Source of the DNA: Acidobacteriota bacterium
Lineage (GTDB): Bacteria > Pseudomonadota > Alphaproteobacteria > Caulobacterales > Hyphomonadaceae
Length of the DNA stretch: 64,000 nucleotides
Reading direction: 5' to 3'
NCBI GenBank assembly: GCA_016712445.1
Contig: JADJRB010000004.1
Location: 1-64,000, forward strand
Shown in pieces: positions 17,317 through 25,063 of this stretch. Below the pieces are notes generated by a model that saw only the letters and a program-made list of their open reading frames with translations, did no database searches and was not told where the DNA came from. Positions within the stretch are counted from its first letter, which is position 1. Every line of letters starts with the position of its first letter. Both the position numbers and the translations under genes were made by a program.

Positions 17317-18210
17317 ATGACCGACCGTGTCCGCACCTCGATCGCCGCCGCAGCCCCGATGGTTGTCGCCGACAGTGGCGACGCCGAGCTGATCCAGCTC
17401 TGGATTGATAGCCATCGGAAGAGCGCGAAAACCCGTGCGCAGTATCGGCGCGTGGCCGATCGACTGTGCGCGTGGATGGCGGCGAACACGACGGCCCTGC
17501 CCCGGCTTACGCTGCGCGAGCTGCTCGATTTCGCCGAGACATTGGCGGACATGGCGCCGAACAGCCAGAAGGCGATCTTATCGGCGGTCAAAAGCCTGCT
17601 GACATTTGCGCAGAAGACCGGCTACTGCCAGTACAACGTCGGGGCCGCGCTCGAGGTGGCCAAGACCAAGAACACACTGGCCGCGCGGATCTTAAGCGAG
17701 GAGCAGGTGCTGCGCATGATCGCAGCCGAGCCTGACGTGCAGAAGCAGCTCATCATCCGCATGCTCTACGCGACCGGCGGCCGCGTGTCGGAGCTGTGTG
17801 GCCTAACCTGGCGCGACGCGGTCGCCAATGGCGACGCCGGCCAGCTCACCCTGCTGGGCAAGGGCGGGGTCACGCGCGTGGTGCTGCTGAGCCGCGCAAC
17901 CTGGCAGGTGCTCAGCAGCAGTCGCCCGGCCGACGCCAGCCCTGACGCGCCGATCGTTCGGAGCCGCACCGGCAAACCGCTGGCGCGCTCGTGGATTTGG
18001 GGTGTCGTGAAGGCCGCCGCCGTGCGCGCAGGACTGCCCGACGGCGTCAGCCCCCACTGGATGCGCCACGCCCACATTAGCCATGCGCTCGATCGCGGCG
18101 CGCCGGCGCACCTGGTCAAAGCGACGGTGGGCCACGCGTCGCTTGAGACCACCAGCGCCTACGCGCACGCGCGGCCGAGCGACTCCAGCGCGCGCTATCT
18201 GCCGATCTAG
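17317..18210 (+). CDS. XerC/D-like tyrosine recombinase
   Basis: 297 residues, start ATG after CAGGAG. An N-terminal SAM-like core-binding domain (about 20-110) is followed by the catalytic domain with all expected residues visible: R156 (TGGRVSEL), K182 (GKGG), H247 and R250 (HWMRHAH), H273 (VGHASLETT) and nucleophile Y282. It has its own promoter and is the second tyrosine recombinase of the genome. Possible jobs are resolving genome multimers, as expected for a plasmid-like state, or DNA inversion. Its target site is not apparent. Confidence 0.9.
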   Translation: MTDRVRTSIAAAAPMVVADSGDAELIQLWIDSHRKSAKTRAQYRRVADRLCAWMAANTTALPRLTLRELLDFAETLADMAPNSQKAILSAVKSLLTFAQKTGYCQYNVGAALEVAKTKNTLAARILSEEQVLRMIAAEPDVQKQLIIRMLYATGGRVSELCGLTWRDAVANGDAGQLTLLGKGGVTRVVLLSRATWQVLSSSRPADASPDAPIVRSRTGKPLARSWIWGVVKAAAVRAGLPDGVSPHWMRHAHISHALDRGAPAHLVKATVGHASLETTSAYAHARPSDSSARYLPI

Positions 18211-18211
18211 G

Positions 18212-18517
18212 CTAGGCTCGTGGTGCGCCGACCTCGCGGATATGCAGCGGGGCGGCAGGGTCGGAGAGCTGCAGCGCGACCGCGGCATGCAGCGTGCGCT
18301 GCTGCGACTCCATCGCTAGACGCAGCTTAGCAACCTCAGTTGTCAGCGCTGTTATGGCGCGCGCCTGCGCGTCCAGCGTGGCATACAGCCGTGTTAGCTC
18401 AATGGCCTCAGGCAGGCGCGCTTCGAGCGCAAAGAGCCGGGTCAAGATCTCAATGGCGATCGGGATGGGGATGTCGTGCAATGGTAGGGCTGGGGTGTCG
18501 GGGTTCACTGGTGGCAT
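18212..18517 (-). CDS. Small coiled-coil protein, 101 aa
   Basis: ATG at 18,517 is chosen because AGGAGA lies just upstream. A longer frame exists. The middle has a heptad-like helix (LYATLDAQARAITALTTEVA and on). It lies convergent to the recombinase with only one base between the two stop regions. Function unknown. Confidence 0.55.
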   Translation of the reverse strand: MPPVNPDTPALPLHDIPIPIAIEILTRLFALEARLPEAIELTRLYATLDAQARAITALTTEVAKLRLAMESQQRTLHAAVALQLSDPAAPLHIREVGAPRA

Positions 18518-18833
18518 GCCGCTCTCCTCTCGCGTGGCCTGCCACCAGTGTACCATGCGCCGCAAGCCAGTGCGCGCTGGGCGCGGCGCGTGACAGTGCC
18601 GTATCGTTTTGCTGCGCACAGGCGTTCTCTCTTGTGAAGATGGCCTCGCTACGCCCGGTCATAGCAGGTACTAGACGAAAAATGGTTTACAGTACTAGGA
18701 AAAGCCATTGCGTAGGGCGTGGTGGGTGTGATAGAATTCAGCGGTCAGATCACCATACCTCATCGCAGCGAACCACGCGCGATCGGCGTTCTCCACCCGA
18801 GAACTACGATCGCGTGTTTGTGTAGGTGGCTCC

Positions 18834-19091
18834 ATGACAGACCCGGTCGAGCGGATCAATGAACTCAACGGGTACGGCTGGGGCCATGCGCGCTTCGAGC
18901 TGGGCGCGACCGGCGAGCTGCACGAGCTGGCGACCGTGATTACCGTCCGGCAGCTGCCCAACGAGCCGATCGCGCACTTCATTGCGCGCCTGACGGCGAA
19001 CTATGGCATGCAGCGCGGTGACACGCTCGAGTTTATCAGCGCCGGCGGAAAGCTCGACATCGCGAAAATCACCAAGCTGCCGCGGTGCTAG
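18834..19091 (+). CDS. Hypothetical protein, 85 aa
   Basis: Begins MTDPVERINELNGYGWGHAR. Mixed alpha/beta with a strand pair (ELATVITVRQLPNEPIAHFI) and a Cys terminus. Lies directly before the tRNA. The 213 bp upstream (18,620-18,833) hold a repeated TACTAG element and no gene. Function unknown. Confidence 0.55.
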   Translation: MTDPVERINELNGYGWGHARFELGATGELHELATVITVRQLPNEPIAHFIARLTANYGMQRGDTLEFISAGGKLDIAKITKLPRC

Positions 19092-19096
19092 ACAGA

Positions 19097-19171
<75 letters not shown>

Positions 19172-19609
19172 TGCATCGCCGCTCAGACGGCGAGCCGGAC
19201 AGTGTAACCGGCCCAACCTGACGGCGATCGGAGGATCGCAGACTCCCACCGCCGACCAATGCCCACAATGCGCGCGGGGCGCCTGTTTTTCGGTGATTGC
19301 GCTGGGCTGCGCGGGTGGCGCGATGATGGCACAAGCCGGAGCGCACTGACGGCAGAACACTCGCACATGGTTTGACCGCTTATACCGTCCGCAATCGCTG
19401 GGGCCGAGCCACGGTCGCGCCGTGGGGCAGGCGCCCGAACCCTGACAACTGAGATCCGTACCGACCAACGGGCGGGCTGATTCACCCCACGGGTGCATTG
19501 GCTCGCCCGTTTGTTGTGAGATCCGCGCCCAGCCGCACTCACGCCGCCCTGCTGCGGCCCTCCGGCACTATGCCGTACGTGCGTACCTGGGCGCGGTGGA
19601 GCATCCGCC
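19172..19609. other. 438-bp structured non-coding stretch
   Basis: No supported gene. It contains small hairpins (GCCG-N6-CGGC near 19,178-19,191; GCCGG-N9-CCGGC near 19,196-19,214; GCGATC-GGAG-GATCGC near 19,224-19,239), a tRNA-like end (CACCGCCGACCA near 19,247-19,258), and a longer inverted repeat at about 19,468-19,516 (AACGGGCG.../CGCCCGTT) that could terminate transcription before the lysis genes. Confidence 0.4.
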
Positions 19610-19954
19610 ATGGCGATCAGTCCGGAAGACGCGCTGCAGGTCGCGGCCGAGCAGCGGCGCCGCCTTGGCCAGCTGCGCCGGCGCGCGGCGCGCCAGGGCA
19701 GCGAGACTCCGCCGAGCGTCTTGGTCGAGATCGCCGAACTCGAGGCTGCGTTGGCGGACAAGGACGAGTCGCCGGATGTACCGCCGTGGAATCAGGACGA
19801 GGCCATGCCGCACGATCCCGTATCTCGCTATGAATTTGCGATGCTGGCCACGCAGGTCGCGCGGATCACGCAGGTGCTGATTCTCAGCACCATTGCGCTC
19901 GTGCTGAGCCTGACCTCTTTTTTACTGGTCATCTATCTCCTGGTGAGTCGATGA
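19610..19954 (+). CDS. Putative holin / membrane protein with EAD-like N-terminus
   Basis: 114 residues. The N-terminal half (RRRLGQLRRRAARQG-ETPPS-LVEIAELEAAL) resembles the short helical effector-associated domains of Chloroflexota signalling proteins (a Leu/Arg helix, then TPPxVxxEIxxLE). The C-terminus is one strong membrane helix (VLILSTIALVLSLTSFLLVI). Its stop overlaps the endolysin start (ATGA). The position directly before the amidase suggests a holin or lysis regulator. The domain match is from memory. Confidence 0.55.
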   Translation: MAISPEDALQVAAEQRRRLGQLRRRAARQGSETPPSVLVEIAELEAALADKDESPDVPPWNQDEAMPHDPVSRYEFAMLATQVARITQVLILSTIALVLSLTSFLLVIYLLVSR

Positions 19955-20706
19955 TTCCGTACCGCGATCTGCGCCCGCACCTCGATCGTGCGGACTGGAC
20001 AATCGGTCGGCGCGCGGGCGATCCGCATGGCGGCACGCTGCATTTCAATGGCCCGCCCGTGGCCGGCGCGGCCGACGTGGACGCATGCATTCGGCAGCTC
20101 CAGGCCGACGCGCGTTACCACATGCGGCCCAACGGGCTGCACGCCGATGGGATCCAATATACCTATGCGGCGCTGCCCGATGGGACGATCGCCATCCTGC
20201 GCGATGACCACGCCATGCTGTGGCACTGCGCAAATCACATCGGCAACATGCACCATGTAGCGATCCACATCCCGATCGGCGGCGCCCAGCAGCCGACGCC
20301 GGCGCAGTGGGCGGCCACTACCGCGCTGTTCGAGACGCTGATCAGCCGCTACGGCTGGGCCAGCCGCCACGCGATCAAGGGCCACCGCGAGTGGCCACGG
20401 AGCGACGGCAAGCCGCAGAAGAGCTGCCCCGGCCCGATCCTGACCCGCCTGCTCGAGCAGTGGCGCGGCGCGCTTGCGGGCGCGGCCACCTACCGCGTCG
20501 CGGCGGACGTGGCGCTGATTCGTGAAGGGGCGGGCCAGCAGTATCGGGTTGCGCTGCACGGCACCGCCCGGCTCCCGCGCGGAGCGATGGTCGTGGCCGA
20601 CGCCATTGTCCATGGCACGCCGCCGGCTGGCTCCAGCGATCCGCGCTGGGTACACCTTGCAAGCCAGGTTGGCTTCATGCACATGAGTGTGCTGGAGGCG
20701 CCATGA
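19951..20706 (+). CDS. Endolysin: N-acetylmuramoyl-L-alanine amidase
   Basis: 251 residues. Residues 1-165 form an Amidase_2/PGRP-type zinc amidase: a first His in GGTLHFNG (H31), WHCANHIGNMHHVAIHIPIG with further His, and the closing KSCPGP motif (C159) with KGHREWP before it. It cleaves the bond between muramic acid and the stem peptide. Residues 175-251 look like an SH3-type binding domain. No signal peptide, so release needs a holin. Coupled to the upstream gene by ATGA. Confidence 0.85.
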   Translation: MIPYRDLRPHLDRADWTIGRRAGDPHGGTLHFNGPPVAGAADVDACIRQLQADARYHMRPNGLHADGIQYTYAALPDGTIAILRDDHAMLWHCANHIGNMHHVAIHIPIGGAQQPTPAQWAATTALFETLISRYGWASRHAIKGHREWPRSDGKPQKSCPGPILTRLLEQWRGALAGAATYRVAADVALIREGAGQQYRVALHGTARLPRGAMVVADAIVHGTPPAGSSDPRWVHLASQVGFMHMSVLEAP

Positions 20707-20969
20707 TCGATCGCCGTTACCGCGGCTGCGCCCAACACCGCCTGTGGTTCATCGGCGCGCAGTGCCCGGTGTGTCACCCGCTGCCGCCGAACCAGGACTG
20801 TCCGCACTGCGCGCGGCCCGCGCCGCAGGAACTGACCGGGCTTTCGGCGCGCCTGACCGTGCAATCCATGCTGGTGGATGTGCTGCTGCATGCCCTGCGC
20901 GTCCGCGAGCAGGAGATCCGTGCCCTGCGCGAGCGCGTGCAGGCGCTGGAGTGGGCCCATGGCGGATGA
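20703..20969 (+). CDS. Small zinc-ribbon protein with coiled-coil tail, 88 aa
   Basis: Overlaps the endolysin stop (ATGA). CPVCHP and CPHC pairs in the first 40 residues, then a heptad helix (LHALRVREQEIRALRERVQA). Lies in the lysis cluster. The role is unknown. Chaining through ATGA overlaps suggests one translational unit. Confidence 0.6.
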   Translation: MIDRRYRGCAQHRLWFIGAQCPVCHPLPPNQDCPHCARPAPQELTGLSARLTVQSMLVDVLLHALRVREQEIRALRERVQALEWAHGG

Positions 20970-21181
20970 GGCCCCGATCTGCCAACCGATCCGCAACGCC
21001 GATCCTGATCTGCCCGGTGTGCCGCACCGCATCGACCGTTATCTGGCGGCAGGCCGGCGTGCTGATGCTCTGGTGCCGCGTGTGCGCGCGCGATGTGCGC
21101 TGGCGTGCGGTCTTTGCGCGCCGCCAGGAGGTGGTCGTTGACGCCGCTGCTCTGGCTCAGTGTCGCACTGCTCGCCGCTAA
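20966..21181 (+). CDS. Small zinc-ribbon protein, 71 aa
   Basis: ATG at 20,966 overlaps the previous stop (ATGA). Basic N-terminus (MRPRSANRSATP), then ICPVCRT...WCRVCAR (two CxxC pairs), a compact zinc ribbon. A competing frame here starting MADEAPICQP lacks family features. Function unknown. Confidence 0.6.
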   Translation: MRPRSANRSATPILICPVCRTASTVIWRQAGVLMLWCRVCARDVRWRAVFARRQEVVVDAAALAQCRTARR

Positions 21182-21260
21182 TGCGCTGGTTGTATGGGCC
21201 TGCTTGGTCGTGTCGGCGCGTGCGGCGGCCGCCGATTCGCCCCCCGAGGAGGATGGATGA
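21138..21260 (+). CDS. 40-residue single-span membrane peptide (TTG start)
   Basis: TTG at 21,138 with AGGAGG 6-7 bases upstream, overlapping the previous gene. One membrane helix (LLWLSVALLAANALVVWACL) and a short acidic tail (SPPEEDG). Its stop overlaps the next ATG. Its place in the lysis cluster suggests a small holin, antiholin or spanin-like peptide. Confidence 0.55.
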   Translation: MTPLLWLSVALLAANALVVWACLVVSARAAAADSPPEEDG

Positions 21261-21583
21261 ATCCCCAGAATCCCCGCACGGATCGCGCATGGCGCCACGC
21301 GCGTGCCGTCTATCTCTGGCGGTTGCGCCAGGTGCTGCGCACGATCCCGAAGGACGCGGACGGCGATCAATTGCTGCAGTGGCGGCTCTATGCCATGCGG
21401 ATAGTCGCCATGCTCGGCGCCAAGCAGCTCGCCGGCGTCATCTGGCCGTGGCAGCCGCGCTACCGCGACGCCGGGCGGGGCACGCCCAGGCCGGGCCAGG
21501 CCCGCCGCCGGGCGCTGGCCGCGCAGCGGCCGCGCGGCCGGCGCACGCCGCGCGGCCGCGCGAGCAACCCGACCGCGCTCTGA
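21257..21583 (+). CDS. Basic hypothetical protein, 108 aa
   Basis: ATG at 21,257 overlaps the previous stop, with GAGGAGG upstream. Tryptophan-rich helical first half (AVYLWRLRQVLRTIPKDADG) and a very Arg-rich C-terminal tail. Function unknown. Nucleic-acid or membrane-surface binding is possible. Confidence 0.55.
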   Translation: MNPQNPRTDRAWRHARAVYLWRLRQVLRTIPKDADGDQLLQWRLYAMRIVAMLGAKQLAGVIWPWQPRYRDAGRGTPRPGQARRRALAAQRPRGRRTPRGRASNPTAL

Positions 21584-21696
21584 TGCGCCCGACGCCGCGC
21601 TGGCGCGACCCCGCGTGGTGGCTGCTCGCGCTCTACTTTCCGTTTTGGTTGGCGCTGCGCATCGCCGCACGCCTGACGACAAAGGACGCCTCATGA
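21583..21696 (+). CDS. 37-residue membrane peptide
   Basis: ATG overlaps the previous stop (TGATG) and its own stop overlaps the next start (ATGA). One hydrophobic helix (WWLLALYFPFWLALRIAA). The overlaps on both sides support that it is translated. Confidence 0.5.
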   Translation: MRPTPRWRDPAWWLLALYFPFWLALRIAARLTTKDAS

Positions 21697-22286
21697 CCCA
21701 GGAACAGGGCCACCTCGACGAGGCCGCCGCGCTGGCCGCCGCCGCCGGCATGCACGACGTTATTCGCTGGCGCGCCACATGGCGCGTTGACAAATACCAC
21801 GGCGACTGGACTCCCGCGCAGATCGCGGCAGGTCTGGCCCCCGCGCCCTACGAGACGATCGTGCGCGAGGGCAATCTGCTGATGTACGGCGGCGTGTCGT
21901 GCCTGTGGCAGTGCCTGATCGGCAACGGCACCGGTACCGCCGGGCAGACGCTGACGTTCTTCAACAACGCGAACGCGACCATCGGGGTCGGCGACTCGAC
22001 CACTGCGGCCGCCGCGACCCAGACCGACCTGCAGGCCGCGACCAACAAGCTGCGCAAGGCGCAGGACGCGACCTACCCGCAGCACACCGACGCGACCACG
22101 TCGGGCGCCGCCTCGATTGTGTTCAAAAGCACGTTCGGCAGCGCTGACGCCAACTTCGCATGGCAAGAGTGGGCGATTTTTAACGGCGCGGCCGGCGGGC
22201 GCATGCTCAACCGCAAGGTGGAGTCGCTGGGAACCAAGGCGAGCGGCACGACCTGGGCGCTCACGGTCACGCTGACCCTCGCCTAG
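21693..22286 (+). CDS. Tail/fibre structural protein, 197 aa
   Basis: The first ten codons include MTQEQGHLDEAAAL. The body is rich in Thr/Ala/Gly and has the GNGTGTAGQTLTFFNNANAT and GVGDSTTAAAATQTDLQAAT pattern seen in phage tail-fibre proteins that build beta-rich attachment structures. Located just before larger fibre-like proteins. The exact position in the virion is unknown. Confidence 0.6.
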   Translation: MTQEQGHLDEAAALAAAAGMHDVIRWRATWRVDKYHGDWTPAQIAAGLAPAPYETIVREGNLLMYGGVSCLWQCLIGNGTGTAGQTLTFFNNANATIGVGDSTTAAAATQTDLQAATNKLRKAQDATYPQHTDATTSGAASIVFKSTFGSADANFAWQEWAIFNGAAGGRMLNRKVESLGTKASGTTWALTVTLTLA

Positions 22287-22298
22287 CGGAGACCCGCC

Positions 22299-23564
22299 AT
22301 GGCGATCGCCACGAGCGAGACCGTTTCCGGCACCGCGACCGCCGCGAACAGCGTGGCGACCGCGAGCTGGACACCCGCCGCAAATGATTGCATTCTGGTG
22401 TGGGTCGCCTGCCGCTCAGGAGTGACCGCCGCGTCGGTCGCGGGCAACGGCATCACCTTCGTGCAGGTGCTGAGCGACACCGAGTCGCCGCAGAACCAGT
22501 GTACGCTCTCGCTCTGGCGTGGTATGGCGGCCAGTCCATCGGCCGGCGCGATTACCGCCACGCTCTCGGGCACAGCCACCGCCGCCGTCATCCAAGCGCA
22601 CCGTATCAGCGGCGCGGATACGAGCGGCGCCAATGGTGCAGGCGCGATCGGCGCCAGCGCCATCGCGAACACCGGGGCCAGCGACACGAGTACGCCGAGC
22701 GTCGCGCTTACGACCACGGCCCCGAACAGCCGGGTCTACGGCGGCGCGACCCACCGCACGCAGGCATACAGCACAGGAACCGGCGAGACGGCGATCGCGC
22801 TCAATGTGACGGCCGGCACGGCGGGCGATGTCACCTCGCTCTCGACCGAGTACCAGGACGTTGCGAGCGCGTCGAGTGTCACGATTGATGGCACGCTGGC
22901 ATCCGCGATCGACTGGATTCAGGGCGCGGTCGAGGTGTTGGTGCTGGCGGTGGTCGCGAAGAGCGGCACCGACAGCGGCGCGCTGAGTGAGGCCGCCAGC
23001 CTGGGCGTGGCGCCCAGCGGCACCGACAGCGGCGCGCTGAGTGAGGCCGCCAGCCTGGGCGTGGCGCCCAGCCGCACCGATAGCGGCGCGCTGGCCGATG
23101 CGTCGAGTGTCACGGTCACGATTAGCGTGGTGGACGCCGGCAGCTTCAGCGACGCGGCGAGCGTGGCGGATCTCGGCACGCTGCTCCAGCGCACCGAAGC
23201 CGGCACCTTGAGCGACGCGGCCGCGCTCGCGGCCAGCGTTCCCGGCGCCGACAGCGGCGCCCTGAGTGACGCGGCAGCCCTGGCCGCCGCGCTCAGCCGC
23301 AGCGACAGCGGCACCTTGACCGAGGTGGCGATCATCGCCCAGGCCCGCGCCGACAGTGGCGCGCTCGCCGAAGCGGTCGCACTCGCGGCCGGACTCAGCC
23401 GCACCGACAGCGGCACGCTGAGCGAAGCCGCGCTGGTGATGCTGGTGATCGTGCTCTCACCGACCGCCGCGCTGACGCTGCACGTCCCCGCCGGTCGCCG
23501 CACGGCCAGTGTTCCGGCCGACCCGCTCCGCATGCGCGTCGCCCGCGAGGTTCGTGGCGCATGA
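22299..23564 (+). CDS. Fibre-like protein with TDSGxLSEAA repeats, 421 aa
   Basis: Residues 1-210 form a Thr/Ser/Ala/Gly beta-rich domain. Residues about 225-385 contain around nine imperfect copies of a 16-20-residue unit typified by TDSGALSEAASLGVAPS. Two neighbouring copies (near 22,967-23,074) are nearly identical in DNA, a sign of recent expansion. Repeats of this kind make extended, elastic fibres. The C-terminus is a short Arg-rich end. A virion adhesin or decoration role is inferred. Confidence 0.6.
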   Translation: MAIATSETVSGTATAANSVATASWTPAANDCILVWVACRSGVTAASVAGNGITFVQVLSDTESPQNQCTLSLWRGMAASPSAGAITATLSGTATAAVIQAHRISGADTSGANGAGAIGASAIANTGASDTSTPSVALTTTAPNSRVYGGATHRTQAYSTGTGETAIALNVTAGTAGDVTSLSTEYQDVASASSVTIDGTLASAIDWIQGAVEVLVLAVVAKSGTDSGALSEAASLGVAPSGTDSGALSEAASLGVAPSRTDSGALADASSVTVTISVVDAGSFSDAASVADLGTLLQRTEAGTLSDAAALAASVPGADSGALSDAAALAAALSRSDSGTLTEVAIIAQARADSGALAEAVALAAGLSRTDSGTLSEAALVMLVIVLSPTAALTLHVPAGRRTASVPADPLRMRVAREVRGA

Positions 23565-24091
23565 GCGTGTTTCCGACCTATCCCAAAACCGCGACGGCGA
23601 AGCGCGACTATACCATCGACTGGGGCGCCGCCTATCCGGGCAATGCAATCGCCAGCGTAGCCTGGTCCGTACCTGCCGGACTGACGACGGTCGCGACAAG
23701 CTTCACGCCGAGTGCTGCGTCGATCCGGCTCGCGGGCGGCACGCTTGATCAGATCTATCTCGTGCGCTGCACGGTGACGTTGGCCGACGGCCAGATTGAT
23801 CGGCAGTCCTTTCAGATCGCGATTGTGCCACGGATGACGGTGCTCAGCACGGTCAAAGATCCGGCCGCACTCATTGCATGCGCCATCAACGCCGATGCGC
23901 TGTTTGGGGAACCGATCAGCAGCTACGCGTGGTCTGCGTCCGGCTGCGCAATCAGTGGGTCGACCACCGCCGCAACCGTGCGCGTGACGGCGGGCGTGGC
24001 GGGCACGACCGCGTACGCCACCTGCCACCTGACGAGTGTGGGGGGGCAGGAAGACGACCGGACGATCGAACTCAGCATACAGGACTGCTAA
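23561..24091 (+). CDS. Fibre-tail adaptor-type protein with two Ig-like domains, 176 aa
   Basis: Overlaps the previous stop. Residues 1-85 match the short Ig-like domain of phage fibre-tail adaptors (FPTYPKTATAKRDYTIDWG, then SVAWSVPAGLTTVATSF and GGTLDQIYLVRCTVTLADGQ). A second related beta-sandwich fills the rest. Likely links fibres to the virion. Confidence 0.65.
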   Translation: MSVFPTYPKTATAKRDYTIDWGAAYPGNAIASVAWSVPAGLTTVATSFTPSAASIRLAGGTLDQIYLVRCTVTLADGQIDRQSFQIAIVPRMTVLSTVKDPAALIACAINADALFGEPISSYAWSASGCAISGSTTAATVRVTAGVAGTTAYATCHLTSVGGQEDDRTIELSIQDC

Positions 24092-24301
24092 ATGCCCCAC
24101 TCTGCGCGCGAGACCTATCCTGCGGAGCGCCCGGATGCGACGCTCGAGCCGACCGCCGCCGCTGTGCGGGCGTTTGGCCCACCCGGCCACACCGAGCTCT
24201 TGCTGCTCACGCCTTCACAGGTGCTCGCGCTGGTGGGCGGCAAGCTGATCGCCTACACAACGGGGCAGGGGGATACCCTGCTGCTGGCCTATGACGACTA
24301 G
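24092..24301 (+). CDS. Small hypothetical protein, 69 aa
   Basis: Starts one base after the previous stop (TAAATG). Contains a hydrophobic stretch (TELLLLTPSQVLALVGGKLI). It ends by overlapping the next gene. Function unknown. Confidence 0.5.
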   Translation: MPHSARETYPAERPDATLEPTAAAVRAFGPPGHTELLLLTPSQVLALVGGKLIAYTTGQGDTLLLAYDD

Positions 24302-24470
24302 CGCCATCCTGCTGCTCCTCCTCCTGGGCGCAGCGGCATGCTACTGGCAGCACCAGACGCAGGCCGATCCGACCGTCACGCCCTGTCTGTACTGCGGCGA
24401 TCTGGTATTGCATCTGCCGGGACTGCCGTATCGCTGCCCGAGCTGCCGCCACTGGTGGTGGATCGACTGA
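24291..24470 (+). CDS. Short membrane-anchored zinc-ribbon protein, 59 aa
   Basis: ATG at 24,291 overlaps the previous gene. N-terminal hydrophobic helix (SAILLLLLLGAAACYWQ) with a possible lipobox-like AAAC, then CLYCGD and CPSCRHWWW, a zinc ribbon. Too short to place in a family. Its overlap with the upstream gene supports translation. Confidence 0.5.
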   Translation: MTTSAILLLLLLGAAACYWQHQTQADPTVTPCLYCGDLVLHLPGLPYRCPSCRHWWWID

Positions 24471-24502
24471 TAGCGCGGAAATAGCGCAGGACACACGCGC
24501 GG

Positions 24503-25063
24503 ATGGGCCGCAAATCAAGCATCAGTCCCGAGCAAGGCGCACAGCTTCTGGACGCCTACAAACGACTCGGCAACAAGAGCGCAGCGGCCCGCGAAATTGG
24601 CGTGTCCGAGGATGCCGCCCGGCGGTTTTTCGCGGATACACCCAAGGCCGCCGCGCCCGCGCTGGCAACCCAGCGGCGGATCGTGGAGGCCGCCGGCGCC
24701 AGCCTGTGGAATACCCACGTCGCGATGGAGCAGAACTACCAGCGGGCGCTCAAGCTCTACGCACAGCTCGAGCAGGGCATCCGGGAGGAAAAGCAGGGCA
24801 GCGACGGCCCGTATGTGACGCAAACCCCGATGAGCACGCACGTGGCAGCACTCCGGGAGATCCGCGAGCACATCAAGCTCTACGCCGATATTGCCAAAAT
24901 GCTGGCCGATGTCGAAGAGGCGCGCACATTCCAGCGGGCCGTGATCGAGGCGATCCGTGAGGCAGACCCCGCCACAGCCCAGCGCATCATCGGCCGATTA
25001 CGGGAACTCGGGGCGTTGGTACTCGCTCTTACAGGATCTGGAGGAACTGGCCCCGCCGGATGA
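24503..25063 (+). CDS. Terminase small subunit
   Basis: 186 residues. The N-terminal HTH-like segment (SISPEQGAQLLDAYKRLGNK, SAAAREIGVSEDAARRFF) recognises DNA, followed by a long coiled-coil helix used for oligomerisation. It directly precedes and overlaps the large subunit. In tailed phages this protein selects the packaging site. No recognisable cos or pac site was found nearby. Confidence 0.75.
   Translation: MGRKSSISPEQGAQLLDAYKRLGNKSAAAREIGVSEDAARRFFADTPKAAAPALATQRRIVEAAGASLWNTHVAMEQNYQRALKLYAQLEQGIREEKQGSDGPYVTQTPMSTHVAALREIREHIKLYADIAKMLADVEEARTFQRAVIEAIREADPATAQRIIGRLRELGALVLALTGSGGTGPAG

Noticed and set aside
19172..19258. A second tRNA directly after tRNA-fMet, ending CACCGCCGACCA
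   Set aside because: A partial acceptor stem and a D-arm-like hairpin can be drawn, but no anticodon stem or proper T loop forms. At best a degenerate tRNA or another RNA structure.
19400..19470. Another tRNA-like segment ending GTACCGACCA
   Set aside because: No matching 5' acceptor strand and no T arm. The CCA-like end alone is not evidence.
20966..21141. The alternative frame starting MADEAPICQPIRNAD in the lysis cluster
   Set aside because: It lacks family features, while the overlapping frame gives a clean two-CxxC zinc ribbon and keeps the chain of ATGA overlaps.
24957..25063. The long overlap of terminase subunits as a frameshift error
   Set aside because: Both proteins read naturally through the overlap and no later start exists for the large subunit, so a real overlap is kept.
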